Translations under genes and position numbers: made by a program | Source of the DNA: Helicobacter typhlonius | Lineage (GTDB): Bacteria; Campylobacterota; Campylobacteria; Campylobacterales; Helicobacteraceae | DNA length: 64,000 nucleotides | Direction of reading: 5' to 3' | Assembly (NCBI RefSeq): GCF_001460635.1 | Contig: NZ_LN907858.1 | Coordinates: 310,001 to 374,000 of the forward strand | In this document: positions 1 through 8,263 of the stretch, in pieces | How positions within the stretch are numbered: position 1 is the first letter of the stretch | How the letters are laid out: every line of letters starts with the position of its first letter | Notes under the pieces: generated by a model | Databases searched by the model: none | Told to the model about the DNA's origin: nothing | The model's input: only the letters and a program-made list of their open reading frames with translations

Positions 1-394
1 TATGTGAAAGCTTAATATGCACGAGAAGCTTCTCTACTTGTGCTTTACACACTTCCTTTTTATAGCCATTAATTACCATAGGAAGCATTACATTGCGCTC
101 GATATTCCATTCCTTGATAAGCTTGTAGTCTTGAAACACAATGCCAATGTTGCGGCGGAGCTGATTAACGCGGTTTTTTGAAGCCTTTTGCATACTCACG
201 CCAAAGACATTAAGATGTCCGCTTTTCACACCTAAATGCCCGAAAAATGAGCTTAAAATAGTGCTTTTTCCACTACCCGAAGCCCCTGTGATAAACACAA
301 ACTCTTTGGCGTTGATATTAAAAGTAGCATCTTTAATCACAAGCTCATCGTTATAGCCAAGATTCAAATTTTTTGCCTCGATAATTGCACTCAA
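1..394 (-). CDS. ftsE: Cell-division ABC transporter ATPase FtsE (3' part outside window)
   Basis: ATPase of the FtsEX complex, which couples ATP hydrolysis at the division septum to activation of peptidoglycan hydrolases. The visible N-terminal ~131 residues hold a Walker A motif GASGSGKST (about residues 37-45) and a Q-loop FQDYKLI; signature and Walker B lie beyond base 1. I chose the TTG at 392-394 because GGAGTGAG precedes it, no ATG is available, and homology starts there. It lies four bases after the trmB stop, so the two are co-transcribed. FtsE rather than another ABC ATPase rests on the trmB/rluD/rodA neighbourhood and the sequence style; ftsX would follow outside the window. Confidence 0.85.
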   Translation of the reverse strand, partial: MSAIIEAKNLNLGYNDELVIKDATFNINAKEFVFITGASGSGKSTILSSFFGHLGVKSGHLNVFGVSMQKASKNRVNQLRRNIGIVFQDYKLIKEWNIERNVMLPMVINGYKKEVCKAQVEKLLVHIKLSH

Positions 395-397
395 TTC

Positions 398-1585
398 TCA
401 CTCCTGTGTTAATATCTGCATCAAATGCGTATGTGCCTTTATAGCCGCCTGTGTAGGGATAGGGTCGCCACCTATGTAATGCGCGGATAGAGTGGGGTAA
501 AACGCAATTTGTAAAAACGCATTTTGAGGTTGAAAAAAATCTCCAAAACACAATGTCATCACATACACATCTCCCGCACAATACAAACCATCAATGTGCA
601 AAAACCAATCTTTTGCAATTTTCTTATACGAAAAATCTGTGTAATTATCCACATTTTTTCTTAGAATCTTATCAAAACTGAATCTATTTTGATTATTTTG
701 CACATTTTTTGTATTTTTCTCCCCATTTTGTTTAAAAATTTTCATATCATAGATGTCTTTTTGTTGCCTTTCCCAACGCGCTTCATATTTGCTCGTAATA
801 TCAAGCTTTGTATTTTTATACACTTCAAGGTGTAAAAGTGGCTCATTCAGCGCAAGATTGAGCGTGTCTTTAAAATAGATTTCATCATCGCTACGCAAGT
901 GCAAAAACGCGTTTTCATCTAATACGCGTAAAACTTCTTGTAAGAATCGAGCCGAAAATACGCGTCTATGGGGCTTTTTATTCCACGGGACAGGGAAGTG
1001 AAGGTAGATTCTGTCTGCTTTAGAATCTGGCAAGATTTCAAGCAAAACCCGCGCGTCAGCATTGATAATGAAAAGATTTTCTAATCCCAAAAGCTCTATT
1101 TGTCTTAGAATCTGCTCGATAGAAGGCGTGTGAATCTCCACGCCAATGCAGATTCTATGCGGATTATTCTGCGCTAAATGTAAGAGATGTCGCCCCGAGC
1201 CAAAGCCTATCTCCATAATGAATCTATCTCTAAAATCCAAAAAAAACTCTATGGGCTTAAAGTAGGGCAATTGCAGATTTTGTCGAGGTGAATTATTGTT
1301 GAGATTATGGCTAATGAGTGAATCTTGGTGTTTGCTTAGAATCTTTAGGGCATTTTTAATCACGCCCGTATGCACTTTTGCGCTGCTTTTTTCACATTTA
1401 AGAATACTATTGTTTTTTGTCGCTCTTTTTTGTTTGCGTAGGAAAAATGCGTTTTGTTTATATTCTACAAGAATAAGCGATTGGTTGGCGTCATTGCACT
1501 TTATAGCCTCATAGACAAAGGTAAAATCCTCCTGCATATAAGGCAGCGATGGCAGAGAAATATTTGAAGCAAGAAAATGCGGCAT
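398..1585 (-). CDS. trmB: tRNA (guanine-N7-)-methyltransferase TrmB
   Basis: Makes m7G at position 46 of tRNAs using S-adenosylmethionine. The 395-residue protein has the SAM motif EIGFGSGRHLL at about residues 125-135 and the TrmB hallmark PVPWNKKPHRR near 198-208. It is much longer than the ~240-residue E. coli enzyme: a ~110-residue N-terminal extension and a C-terminal extension are present, which is usual in epsilonproteobacteria. Its ATG overlaps the stop of the upstream FN3 lipoprotein gene by one base (TAATG), indicating translational coupling in a run rluD - lipoprotein - trmB - ftsE. Confidence 0.93.
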   Translation of the reverse strand: MPHFLASNISLPSLPYMQEDFTFVYEAIKCNDANQSLILVEYKQNAFFLRKQKRATKNNSILKCEKSSAKVHTGVIKNALKILSKHQDSLISHNLNNNSPRQNLQLPYFKPIEFFLDFRDRFIMEIGFGSGRHLLHLAQNNPHRICIGVEIHTPSIEQILRQIELLGLENLFIINADARVLLEILPDSKADRIYLHFPVPWNKKPHRRVFSARFLQEVLRVLDENAFLHLRSDDEIYFKDTLNLALNEPLLHLEVYKNTKLDITSKYEARWERQQKDIYDMKIFKQNGEKNTKNVQNNQNRFSFDKILRKNVDNYTDFSYKKIAKDWFLHIDGLYCAGDVYVMTLCFGDFFQPQNAFLQIAFYPTLSAHYIGGDPIPTQAAIKAHTHLMQILTQE

Positions 1586-2841
1586 TATGGCTTTGCTTTT
1601 TGGAGCGTGATTTCTTTGCTGGGAGTAGATTCTATGCCATTTATATCCACGCTTACAACACTATAAACATATGCTTTGCCTTCTTGCATTTCTTTATCTA
1701 TGAAGCGCGTATCGTGTATATCAATGAACCTCATACTTTGATTCCATAAGCTTTTTTCCTTGCGATAGACGACATAGCTCACAATGCGGTCATCACTTGG
1801 CGTTTGCCACGAGAGAGTGGCTCTATTATCGAGCATTGTACCTTCAAATTGCGTAGGTGCGCTGGGTGGAGGGAGACTAGAACCCTTGGCTGGATAGCTA
1901 CTTAGGCGTCCTTGCAGTCCATTATCACCTAAAAGCACGACTTGATAGGTGTAGCTTACGCCATTTTCCTTGTCTTTAAGCTTGTGCGTATATTGTGTTT
2001 GGTTTGTGGTGGCGAGATTCTTATAAGTTTTGCCATTAGCGGAGTAGGAGATTCTATATCTTTTTTTGCTTACCCCTTGTGAATCTGGTGCTTCATTCCA
2101 AGTGATTACAATAGCGCGTGGCAAGTCATTGCTTGCCTGTATGTTTTCAATGGGTGCGGGTTGAGGGATAGTAGTCGCGCTCACACTCGCAGAAGCTTTG
2201 CTCTTTATGCCCTCAAAGTTTTTTGCAATAACGCGATAGGTGTAGGTTTGCCCGTCCTGCAAATCCTCATCGAAATACTCCACACCTAAGCGGTGCGGGA
2301 TAGTCGCTATGGTCTTAAATTCTCCGGCTTTATCAAGACGTTGGATAAGATAAGAATCTACGCTGGGATTGGGGTGGGGTGAATAGATGATTTTAATCGT
2401 TCTAGGTTTGTTATTTATAGCGAAAACGCTCTCCACCGCATCGATAAATGAAGTTTTGACTTCGAGCGTTTGCATTGTTTGCGAGATTGTATCGTTTTCG
2501 CCTAGAATCTTAAAACCATAGATATAAGTTGATTGGGGTTTGAGATTATCATCATAGAAATGCGTTGCAGAGGCGTTTTTAATCCTCTCAATCTCTTGCA
2601 ACTCTTTCTCATTTGGCTTAGAGCGATAAATCACAAAGCCTTTTACATTTTCATCTTGCATAAGTTTCCATTCAAAGCCCACGGACGAGACATCAGCGAG
2701 TGCTTTTACAGAATCTAACTTTGGCAGGGAGCTATCCTCTTGCAACACGGGATTGAGGGTGCTACACGAGTTAAGGAAAAATATGAAAGGCGTCAATAAT
2801 CCTATCAACTTCAAGCAAGTCCATAATGTTTTGGCAGTCAT
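1585..2841 (-). CDS. Fibronectin type III domain lipoprotein
   Basis: A 418-residue envelope protein of unknown precise role. The N-terminus is a lipoprotein signal: charged start, hydrophobic stretch, lipobox LNSC with the cysteine at residue 26. The rest reads as about four tandem FN3-like beta-sandwich repeats, each with a W-K/N-x-P-type strand and a Y-x-Y-x-V strand (for example YTYRVIAKN, YTYQVVLL, YVYSVVSV). The gene starts 71 bases inside the 3' end of the rluD-type gene, in another frame; no later ATG exists before the lipobox, though a TTG at codon 10 is possible. H. pylori has a similar protein in the same neighbourhood (from memory). Binding partner unknown. Confidence 0.8.
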   Translation of the reverse strand: MTAKTLWTCLKLIGLLTPFIFFLNSCSTLNPVLQEDSSLPKLDSVKALADVSSVGFEWKLMQDENVKGFVIYRSKPNEKELQEIERIKNASATHFYDDNLKPQSTYIYGFKILGENDTISQTMQTLEVKTSFIDAVESVFAINNKPRTIKIIYSPHPNPSVDSYLIQRLDKAGEFKTIATIPHRLGVEYFDEDLQDGQTYTYRVIAKNFEGIKSKASASVSATTIPQPAPIENIQASNDLPRAIVITWNEAPDSQGVSKKRYRISYSANGKTYKNLATTNQTQYTHKLKDKENGVSYTYQVVLLGDNGLQGRLSSYPAKGSSLPPPSAPTQFEGTMLDNRATLSWQTPSDDRIVSYVVYRKEKSLWNQSMRFIDIHDTRFIDKEMQEGKAYVYSVVSVDINGIESTPSKEITLQKAKP

Positions 2842-3883
2842 CGGGCAAATCCTTTGTAAAATGATTTTGGAGAAATTCTAGCATATCTGTCAAAATGGGG
2901 GCTTTAAAGATATAATTTTCTTTGTTGCGCGGGTGGTTGAGATAAAGTATATAGGCGTGGAGCAAAATTCTATTATCGTAATGGTAGCTCTCCGTGCCCT
3001 TTTTGTATCCATAGAGTGTATCGCCAAGGATATGGCGAGAGAGGCTTTCAAGGTGTGTGCGGATTTGGTGCGTCCTGCCTGTGTGGAGCTTCACTGCTAC
3101 TAACTCACATTTACCATTATCCGCAGTGGCGAGTTTGATAAAGGAGCTTTTGGAATCCCGCACACCCTTAGGAATAGGCGCATTTGGGCGAATATAAATC
3201 TTGCTCATTTTGAGGCGATTGTGGGGATTGCGCCCCATAAAGCATTCTATTTGCTGATGAGATTTTAAGGGCTTATCAATAAGTGCGAGGTAATAGCGTC
3301 CCATTTGCCGCTCTTTTAGCTCTTGGGGGAGGATTTGATATGCAAGGTGGGATTTTGCAATGGCTAAAGCCCCGCTTGTTTGTCTATCGAGGCGATGAAT
3401 AATGCCATATCGCTCCTCGCCACTTAATGTATGCAGGATATGCGAATGTGCCCTAAGCCAATCAGTGAGGGTTGGTTCTTTAAGGCTTGGGGCTTGATGC
3501 ACGACAAGATGAGGCGGTTTATTGATAATTAAAATATCGCTATCTTGATAGAGAATCTCAATATTAAATTTTTTATCCTGCATATCAAGAGGAAGTGGAG
3601 TGGGGATGGGATTTATAGAATCTGAATCTGTGGGGTGCGTAGGATTAGAACCCTCAAGATTAGATTCTGTAATAATATCTAGCCTTATGTGGTCATTTTC
3701 TTTAAGAAATATGCCATTTTTTGTGCAAAGTGTGCCATTAAGATAGACTTTTTTGCTTTTGATGAGGTGGTGGATTTGGTTTTTGCTGCTTTTGAGATAT
3801 GCGCTTAGAAGCGAATCTAGCCGCAATTTACCATTCATATCTTTGTTGTTTAAGTCAATATTTGATACAATTAATTCTTTCAT
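2771..3883 (-). CDS. rluD: RluA/RluD-family 23S rRNA pseudouridine synthase
   Basis: Isomerises specific uridines in rRNA to pseudouridine. An S4-type RNA-binding segment lies at about residues 20-55 (RLDSLLSAYL ... KKVYLNG) and the catalytic motif HRLDRQTSG at about 163-171, with Asp166 as the active residue. A low-complexity Thr/Pro/Asp linker (about 75-100) separates the two. I use the ATG at 3881-3883, which gives 370 residues and fits family alignment; an upstream in-frame ATG would add a 39-residue tail with no family similarity. The 3' end overlaps the FN3 lipoprotein gene. RluD versus RluA/RluC specificity is not decided by sequence alone. Confidence 0.88.
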   Translation of the reverse strand: MKELIVSNIDLNNKDMNGKLRLDSLLSAYLKSSKNQIHHLIKSKKVYLNGTLCTKNGIFLKENDHIRLDIITESNLEGSNPTHPTDSDSINPIPTPLPLDMQDKKFNIEILYQDSDILIINKPPHLVVHQAPSLKEPTLTDWLRAHSHILHTLSGEERYGIIHRLDRQTSGALAIAKSHLAYQILPQELKERQMGRYYLALIDKPLKSHQQIECFMGRNPHNRLKMSKIYIRPNAPIPKGVRDSKSSFIKLATADNGKCELVAVKLHTGRTHQIRTHLESLSRHILGDTLYGYKKGTESYHYDNRILLHAYILYLNHPRNKENYIFKAPILTDMLEFLQNHFTKDLPDDCQNIMDLLEVDRIIDAFHIFP

Positions 3884-3939
3884 TATCTTTTCTGCCTTAG
3901 AACTCAATACGTTTATATAAATTTTGTAGAGGAAAAATT

Positions 3940-5079
3940 GTGATTGATAGACGGATTCTAGCACATTTTGATTATATTTTATTATTGCTGATATTGCCAC
4001 TTATTGGGATTTCACTTTTTTTGATGAGTGAGCTTGATAGTGTGTTATTTGCGAAACAAGTAAAGTATATTGCTGTGTGCTGCGGTCTTATGACACTTTT
4101 GTTTATTGTGCCTTACAGACAACTTAATGGCATTATTATGGTAATTTATGGCGTGTGCGTAGTGCTCCTTATCCTCGTGCATTACATTGGCACACAAAAA
4201 CTTGGGGCGCAGAGATGGGTAGATATCCCTTTCACAAGCTTTTCTATCCAGCCCAGCGAGGTGATGAAAATTGCCCTTATGCTGCTCCTAGCTTCATATA
4301 TTACGACAAATCCACCACCACAGGGTGGTTATGGCGTAAAGGAATTTCTCACTATTAGTTTTTTTATCCTTGTGCCATTTTTTATTATTCTCAAAGAGCC
4401 TGATTTAGGCACAGCTATGGTGATTTTACTCACCGGATTTGGCACCTTATTTTTAATTGGTGTAAATAGGAGAATTTGGATTACTTTAGGGCTGGTTGTG
4501 GCATTTTTAGCACCTGTGGCTTATGTAGTCGATCCGCTCAAAGACTATCAAAAAAGGCGCATTATGGATTTTATATCCGATAAATCCCCATATCAAGTAA
4601 ATCAATCTCTTATTGCCATTGGTGCGAGTGGTTTTTTTGGCAAATCAAAAGAGGAAGCAACGCAATCGCAACTCAAATTTCTGCCTTATGCGAATACAGA
4701 CTTTATTTTTGCGTATTTTGTCGAGCGATTTGGTTTGTTTGGCGCATTTGGGCTATTGGCATTATTTTTTGCGCTGATTGTGCATATTTTAAGTTTAGGA
4801 TTCGCGTATGCACAGGATTATTTTTTGCGTGTATTGGCAGGATATATTGCTATTTTGCTCTTTTTGTATGTGGGGATTAATGTCTGTATGGTTATAGGTT
4901 TAGCCCCTGTGGTGGGAATCCCTCTGCCGTTAATGAGTTATGGTGGGACGAGCTTTGTAACATTTATGACACTTTTTACAATCCTTGAAAGCGTCCTTGC
5001 CTTTAGATTTGTTTTTGAGTATAATGCCAACTCCAAGCCCGGACCTTTAGCTCAGCTGGTCAGAGCACTCGGCTCATAA
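3940..5079 (+). CDS. rodA: Rod-shape SEDS peptidoglycan glycosyltransferase RodA
   Basis: Inner-membrane SEDS polymerase that builds lateral-wall glycan strands from lipid II together with a class B PBP. The 379-residue protein has about ten hydrophobic segments, the conserved QPSEVMKIAL segment (about residue 105) and the C-terminal PLPLMSYGGTSF motif (about 328-339). It starts at GTG (3940) with AGAGG upstream; the divergent rluD-type gene begins 57 bases away. Oddity: the last 13 codons (PGPLAQLVRALGS) and the TAA stop lie inside the tRNA gene that starts at 5041, the stop falling in the anticodon loop. Confidence 0.93.
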   Translation: MIDRRILAHFDYILLLLILPLIGISLFLMSELDSVLFAKQVKYIAVCCGLMTLLFIVPYRQLNGIIMVIYGVCVVLLILVHYIGTQKLGAQRWVDIPFTSFSIQPSEVMKIALMLLLASYITTNPPPQGGYGVKEFLTISFFILVPFFIILKEPDLGTAMVILLTGFGTLFLIGVNRRIWITLGLVVAFLAPVAYVVDPLKDYQKRRIMDFISDKSPYQVNQSLIAIGASGFFGKSKEEATQSQLKFLPYANTDFIFAYFVERFGLFGAFGLLALFFALIVHILSLGFAYAQDYFLRVLAGYIAILLFLYVGINVCMVIGLAPVVGIPLPLMSYGGTSFVTFMTLFTILESVLAFRFVFEYNANSKPGPLAQLVRALGS

Positions 5080-5117
5080 CCGATTGGTCGCAGGTTCGAA
5101 TCCTGCAAGGTCCACCA
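5041..5117 (+). tRNA. tRNA with CAU anticodon (Ile2/lysidine type favoured; Met possible)
   Basis: A complete 77-base cloverleaf with encoded CCA: acceptor GGACCTT/AAGGTCC, D-stem GCTC/GAGC, anticodon loop CTCATAA, T-loop TTCGAAT, discriminator A. The first anticodon-stem pair is a C-T mismatch. A CAU anticodon means initiator Met, elongator Met or Ile2 (lysidine-modified by TilS). The sequence closely resembles what I recall of Bacillus tRNA-Ile2 (GGACCTTTAGCTC start, TTGGTCG-like variable region), so Ile2 is my first choice. Its first 39 bases are also read as the end of rodA. Confidence 0.93.
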
Positions 5118-5355
5118 CTTTGATACAATCCTTAGTTTTTTACTGCTTAGTAAATCTTAATAATAGACATTGGGTAGGTAGTTGTTGCAGATTCTAAAAA
5201 TATTTACAATTAAAAATGCGAAATGAGGTAAGAAATCGACAAAAAGGCATAATTTTGCATAGTAAATTCAATATTTGCGCCCTTTGGTGCATTTATTTAT
5301 GATACAATCGCAAACTTAAAACTATACAAAACACAATTAAGAGGTTATACATCAA

Positions 5356-6879
5356 ATGATTACTTGGATGCAAAAACATAAAAAATGGCTTATCATCACC
5401 ATTTGGGTGAGTGCTATTGCATTTATTGGTGCTGGTGGGGTGAGCTGGGGCTCTTATGGATTTGGCTCGAGTAATGATAAAGTCGCACGAGTAGGGGAGA
5501 TTGATATTCGTTTGCCCGAGTTTCAAAGGACATATAGCAAAATATTTAGGGAAAATGCAGAGATAATGAACGAAAGATTTGGTCTCTCGCTTGATGAGGC
5601 ACAGGCAAAGCAGCTTGGGCTGCCTCAACAAGCCTTGCAGTCGCTTATACAGCAAGCACAGATTCGCAACTTTGCGCGGGATTTGGGCTTGGTTGTGAGT
5701 GATAGTGAAGTAGGACAGGCTATCATTGATGAGAAAATTTATGTTGATGAAAATGGGCAGTTTAGCCGAGATGTGTATGAAGCAGCTTTGAGAGATATGC
5801 AACTAAACAAAGCTGAATTTGAAGAAGATGTGCGAAACATACTCATTTTGCGCAAGGTTTTGAATCTTATGAATGCGGGCGGTGCGCAGTCTATTCCTTT
5901 GTTAAAGGCTACATTACTTGAGAGAAATGCTCTAGAAATGGCGCACAATGTGAGTGATAGACTAATGATAAAGACTATTCCACTCTCACAAATGCAAGTA
6001 AGTTTTGATGATGAGGAATTGAGGACATTTTGGGAGATGAATGCGGATAATTGGAAAACGCCAATGGAGTTTGAAATAGAATATATCCTAATTCCATTTA
6101 GTGAGCAAAAGCCAGAGCAAGAGGCATTACAGGAGCATTATGAAAACTTTAAGAGCGATTATTTAGACGAAAATGGACATTTATTGACCCTAGAGCAAAG
6201 TATGGATAAGCTTATGCAAGATGTGCAGGTAGTCGAGGCAGAGCGGGTGGCAAAGAGGGCGTATAGGGATTTAAAAAATGGTAGCAAGAGTGGCATCGTG
6301 CGCCATATAAAAGAAAATGAGCATTTTTTTATACAAAATGGGGTGGATTTGGTTGTAGCGGATATGAAATTAGCGCAAGTTGGGCAAGTGTTGCAGCCTA
6401 TACAAGCTGATGATGGATTTGTAACGCTTAAACTTTTGAGTAAAAAAGAGAGTGTGAATCAAAGCTTTGAAGAGGCTAAGGCGGAAGTTACACAAATGTA
6501 TAAACACCAAAAAGCAAGAGAAGCACTCGTAAAGCTCGCTAAAGAAAGCCTCAAGGATTTTAAGGGCACAGATATTGGCTTTGTCTCCTTTGATAATGGA
6601 TTCGTGCAACCTATACCTACATTGCAGGACACTCAACAGGCGCATTTTCTCTCACAAGTCTTTGGCTCGCAGGAGAGTGAAGGATATGTGCTTTTTGATG
6701 ATAAGGTGGTGCTCTATCGTGTGCTTGAGCAATCTTTAGCTAAATCTGGAGGGCAAGAGTATGAAAACGATACCGAAATACTTGCAAAGGGTGCGAAACT
6801 TCAGGCAATTTTGGATTCGTTTGTAGAGTATCTTGATAAAACTTATAAAACCACCATTTACATTGATGTAAGCAAGTGA
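5356..6879 (+). CDS. Membrane-anchored SurA/PpiD-like peptidyl-prolyl isomerase family protein
   Basis: Likely periplasmic folding factor for outer-membrane or secreted proteins. The 507-residue protein has one N-terminal membrane helix (about residues 11-30, WLIITIWVSAIAFIGAGG) and then a SurA-N-like helical region (about 40-190); a parvulin domain is not clear by eye, so PPIase activity is uncertain. The architecture is that of PpiD: inner-membrane anchor, periplasmic body. It sits 7 bases upstream of ftsA, an arrangement also known in H. pylori. The 238 bases before it carry a weak -10-like TATGATACAAT near 5297 and no other gene. Confidence 0.8.
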   Translation: MITWMQKHKKWLIITIWVSAIAFIGAGGVSWGSYGFGSSNDKVARVGEIDIRLPEFQRTYSKIFRENAEIMNERFGLSLDEAQAKQLGLPQQALQSLIQQAQIRNFARDLGLVVSDSEVGQAIIDEKIYVDENGQFSRDVYEAALRDMQLNKAEFEEDVRNILILRKVLNLMNAGGAQSIPLLKATLLERNALEMAHNVSDRLMIKTIPLSQMQVSFDDEELRTFWEMNADNWKTPMEFEIEYILIPFSEQKPEQEALQEHYENFKSDYLDENGHLLTLEQSMDKLMQDVQVVEAERVAKRAYRDLKNGSKSGIVRHIKENEHFFIQNGVDLVVADMKLAQVGQVLQPIQADDGFVTLKLLSKKESVNQSFEEAKAEVTQMYKHQKAREALVKLAKESLKDFKGTDIGFVSFDNGFVQPIPTLQDTQQAHFLSQVFGSQESEGYVLFDDKVVLYRVLEQSLAKSGGQEYENDTEILAKGAKLQAILDSFVEYLDKTYKTTIYIDVSK

Positions 6880-6886
6880 GGCGAAA

Positions 6887-8254
6887 GTGGATAGGATTAT
6901 TTTAGGTATTGACATTGGCAGCACAAAGATTTGTGCCATTATTGCCGAGATAAAAGATGATGGAATCCCGCATATTGTAGGCACGGGTATGCACAAGGCT
7001 GAAGGAGTGCGTAAGGGCTCAATTTCAAACATAGAGCAAGCCTCTACTGCCATAAGAAACGCGGTAAATGACGCTAAAATGGTATCTGGTGAGCAAATAG
7101 ACAAAGCGATTATTTCACTCTCTGGCGCATATGTAAAGAGCATTAGGGAAACAGCTATCATCAATGCACCAAAAAATGAGATTGGGCTCACAGAGATTCG
7201 CCGTGTTATGCAGACAGCTATTTATAATGCAGATATTCCCGATGACCATACGCTTATCCACGCTTTGCCTTATGAATTTAGGCTCGATGGGCAAAGCTAT
7301 GCTGAAGACCCTATGGGTATGAGTGCTTCGCGTCTTGAAGCATTCGTGCATATCGTAGCGGCAAAGAAAACCGCGCTAGAGAACCTTAAACGTGCCGTGA
7401 GTGAGGCAGGGATTGAGATTAAAAATATCGTTTTGAGCGCCTATGCTTCCTCGATTGCAGTTTTAAGCAATGAAGAAAAAGAACTCGGTGTGGCGTGTTT
7501 GGATATGGGCGGACAGACTTGCGATTTGATGATTTATAGCGGGTATTCTATGCGTTATTGCGATTTTTTAAGCGTAGGGTCGCATAATATCACAATTGAT
7601 TTAGCTACCGCGCTTAACGCCCACCCGAGTATAGCAGAGGAGATTAAAGCAGAATGTGGTAAGCTTATCTTAAGTGAGGACGATAAAACAAAATCTGTCA
7701 AGGTTTCAATGATGACGGGCGAAAATGTAGAAAAGTTTGTGCCTTTGGAGGTGATTCACGCAGTGATTTTTGCACGCGTAGAGGAAACCTTGAGGCTTCT
7801 GGCAAAGAGTATTGAAAAAAGCGGCTTAAAGGATAAGATTGGCGCGGGGATTACGCTCACGGGTGGTATGGCGAATTTAGAGGGTATGCAAGAATGCGCC
7901 TCGAGCATTTTTCGCAAACCTGTGAGAATCTCAAAACCTATAGCCGTAGATGGGCTTTTTGATCGTTTAAGAGGCACAGATGGTGCGACAGCAGTGGGCT
8001 TGATACTACACGGTGCGGGGCGACATACAAACTATGAGATGAATCACGAAAGGAATCTTTTGTATAAAAGCAATATCATCACAGATAGTGCGGACATACA
8101 TAGTCTCGAGCTGCCAAAAAGTGCCATTGAAGAGCCGAGCATAGGCTCGAGGATTACACAAATTGAAGATTTGTCAGAAATTAGGACTTCAAATGGTGAT
8201 AAGCGTAACAATCTTTTTGTAAGATTCCGCGAATGGGCGAGTCAATTATTTTAG
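6887..8254 (+). CDS. ftsA: Cell division protein FtsA
   Basis: Actin-like ATPase that tethers FtsZ to the membrane and recruits later division proteins. The 455-residue protein starts at GTG (6887). Actin-fold motifs: phosphate-1 DIGSTK near residue 9, phosphate-2 ACLDMGGQTCDLM near 203, adenosine motif GAGITLTGGMANLEG near 320. The C-terminus FVRFREWASQLF is an amphipathic, tryptophan-containing helix typical of the FtsA membrane-targeting tail. It lies 7 bases after the PpiD-like gene and 9 before ftsZ, so one transcript is likely. Confidence 0.96.
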   Translation: MDRIILGIDIGSTKICAIIAEIKDDGIPHIVGTGMHKAEGVRKGSISNIEQASTAIRNAVNDAKMVSGEQIDKAIISLSGAYVKSIRETAIINAPKNEIGLTEIRRVMQTAIYNADIPDDHTLIHALPYEFRLDGQSYAEDPMGMSASRLEAFVHIVAAKKTALENLKRAVSEAGIEIKNIVLSAYASSIAVLSNEEKELGVACLDMGGQTCDLMIYSGYSMRYCDFLSVGSHNITIDLATALNAHPSIAEEIKAECGKLILSEDDKTKSVKVSMMTGENVEKFVPLEVIHAVIFARVEETLRLLAKSIEKSGLKDKIGAGITLTGGMANLEGMQECASSIFRKPVRISKPIAVDGLFDRLRGTDGATAVGLILHGAGRHTNYEMNHERNLLYKSNIITDSADIHSLELPKSAIEEPSIGSRITQIEDLSEIRTSNGDKRNNLFVRFREWASQLF

Positions 8255-8263
8255 GAGGCTTAT

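Noticed and set aside
5041-5117. Initiator tRNA-Met
   Set aside because: The anticodon stem lacks the three consecutive G-C pairs expected next to the loop of initiators, and the first acceptor bases G-C are paired, unlike bacterial initiators with a mismatched 1-72 pair.
5293-5802. Minus-strand ORF of 169 codons over the start of the PpiD-like gene
   Set aside because: It runs antisense to a well-supported gene, has no ribosome site and its residues resemble no protein; it is a frame shadow.
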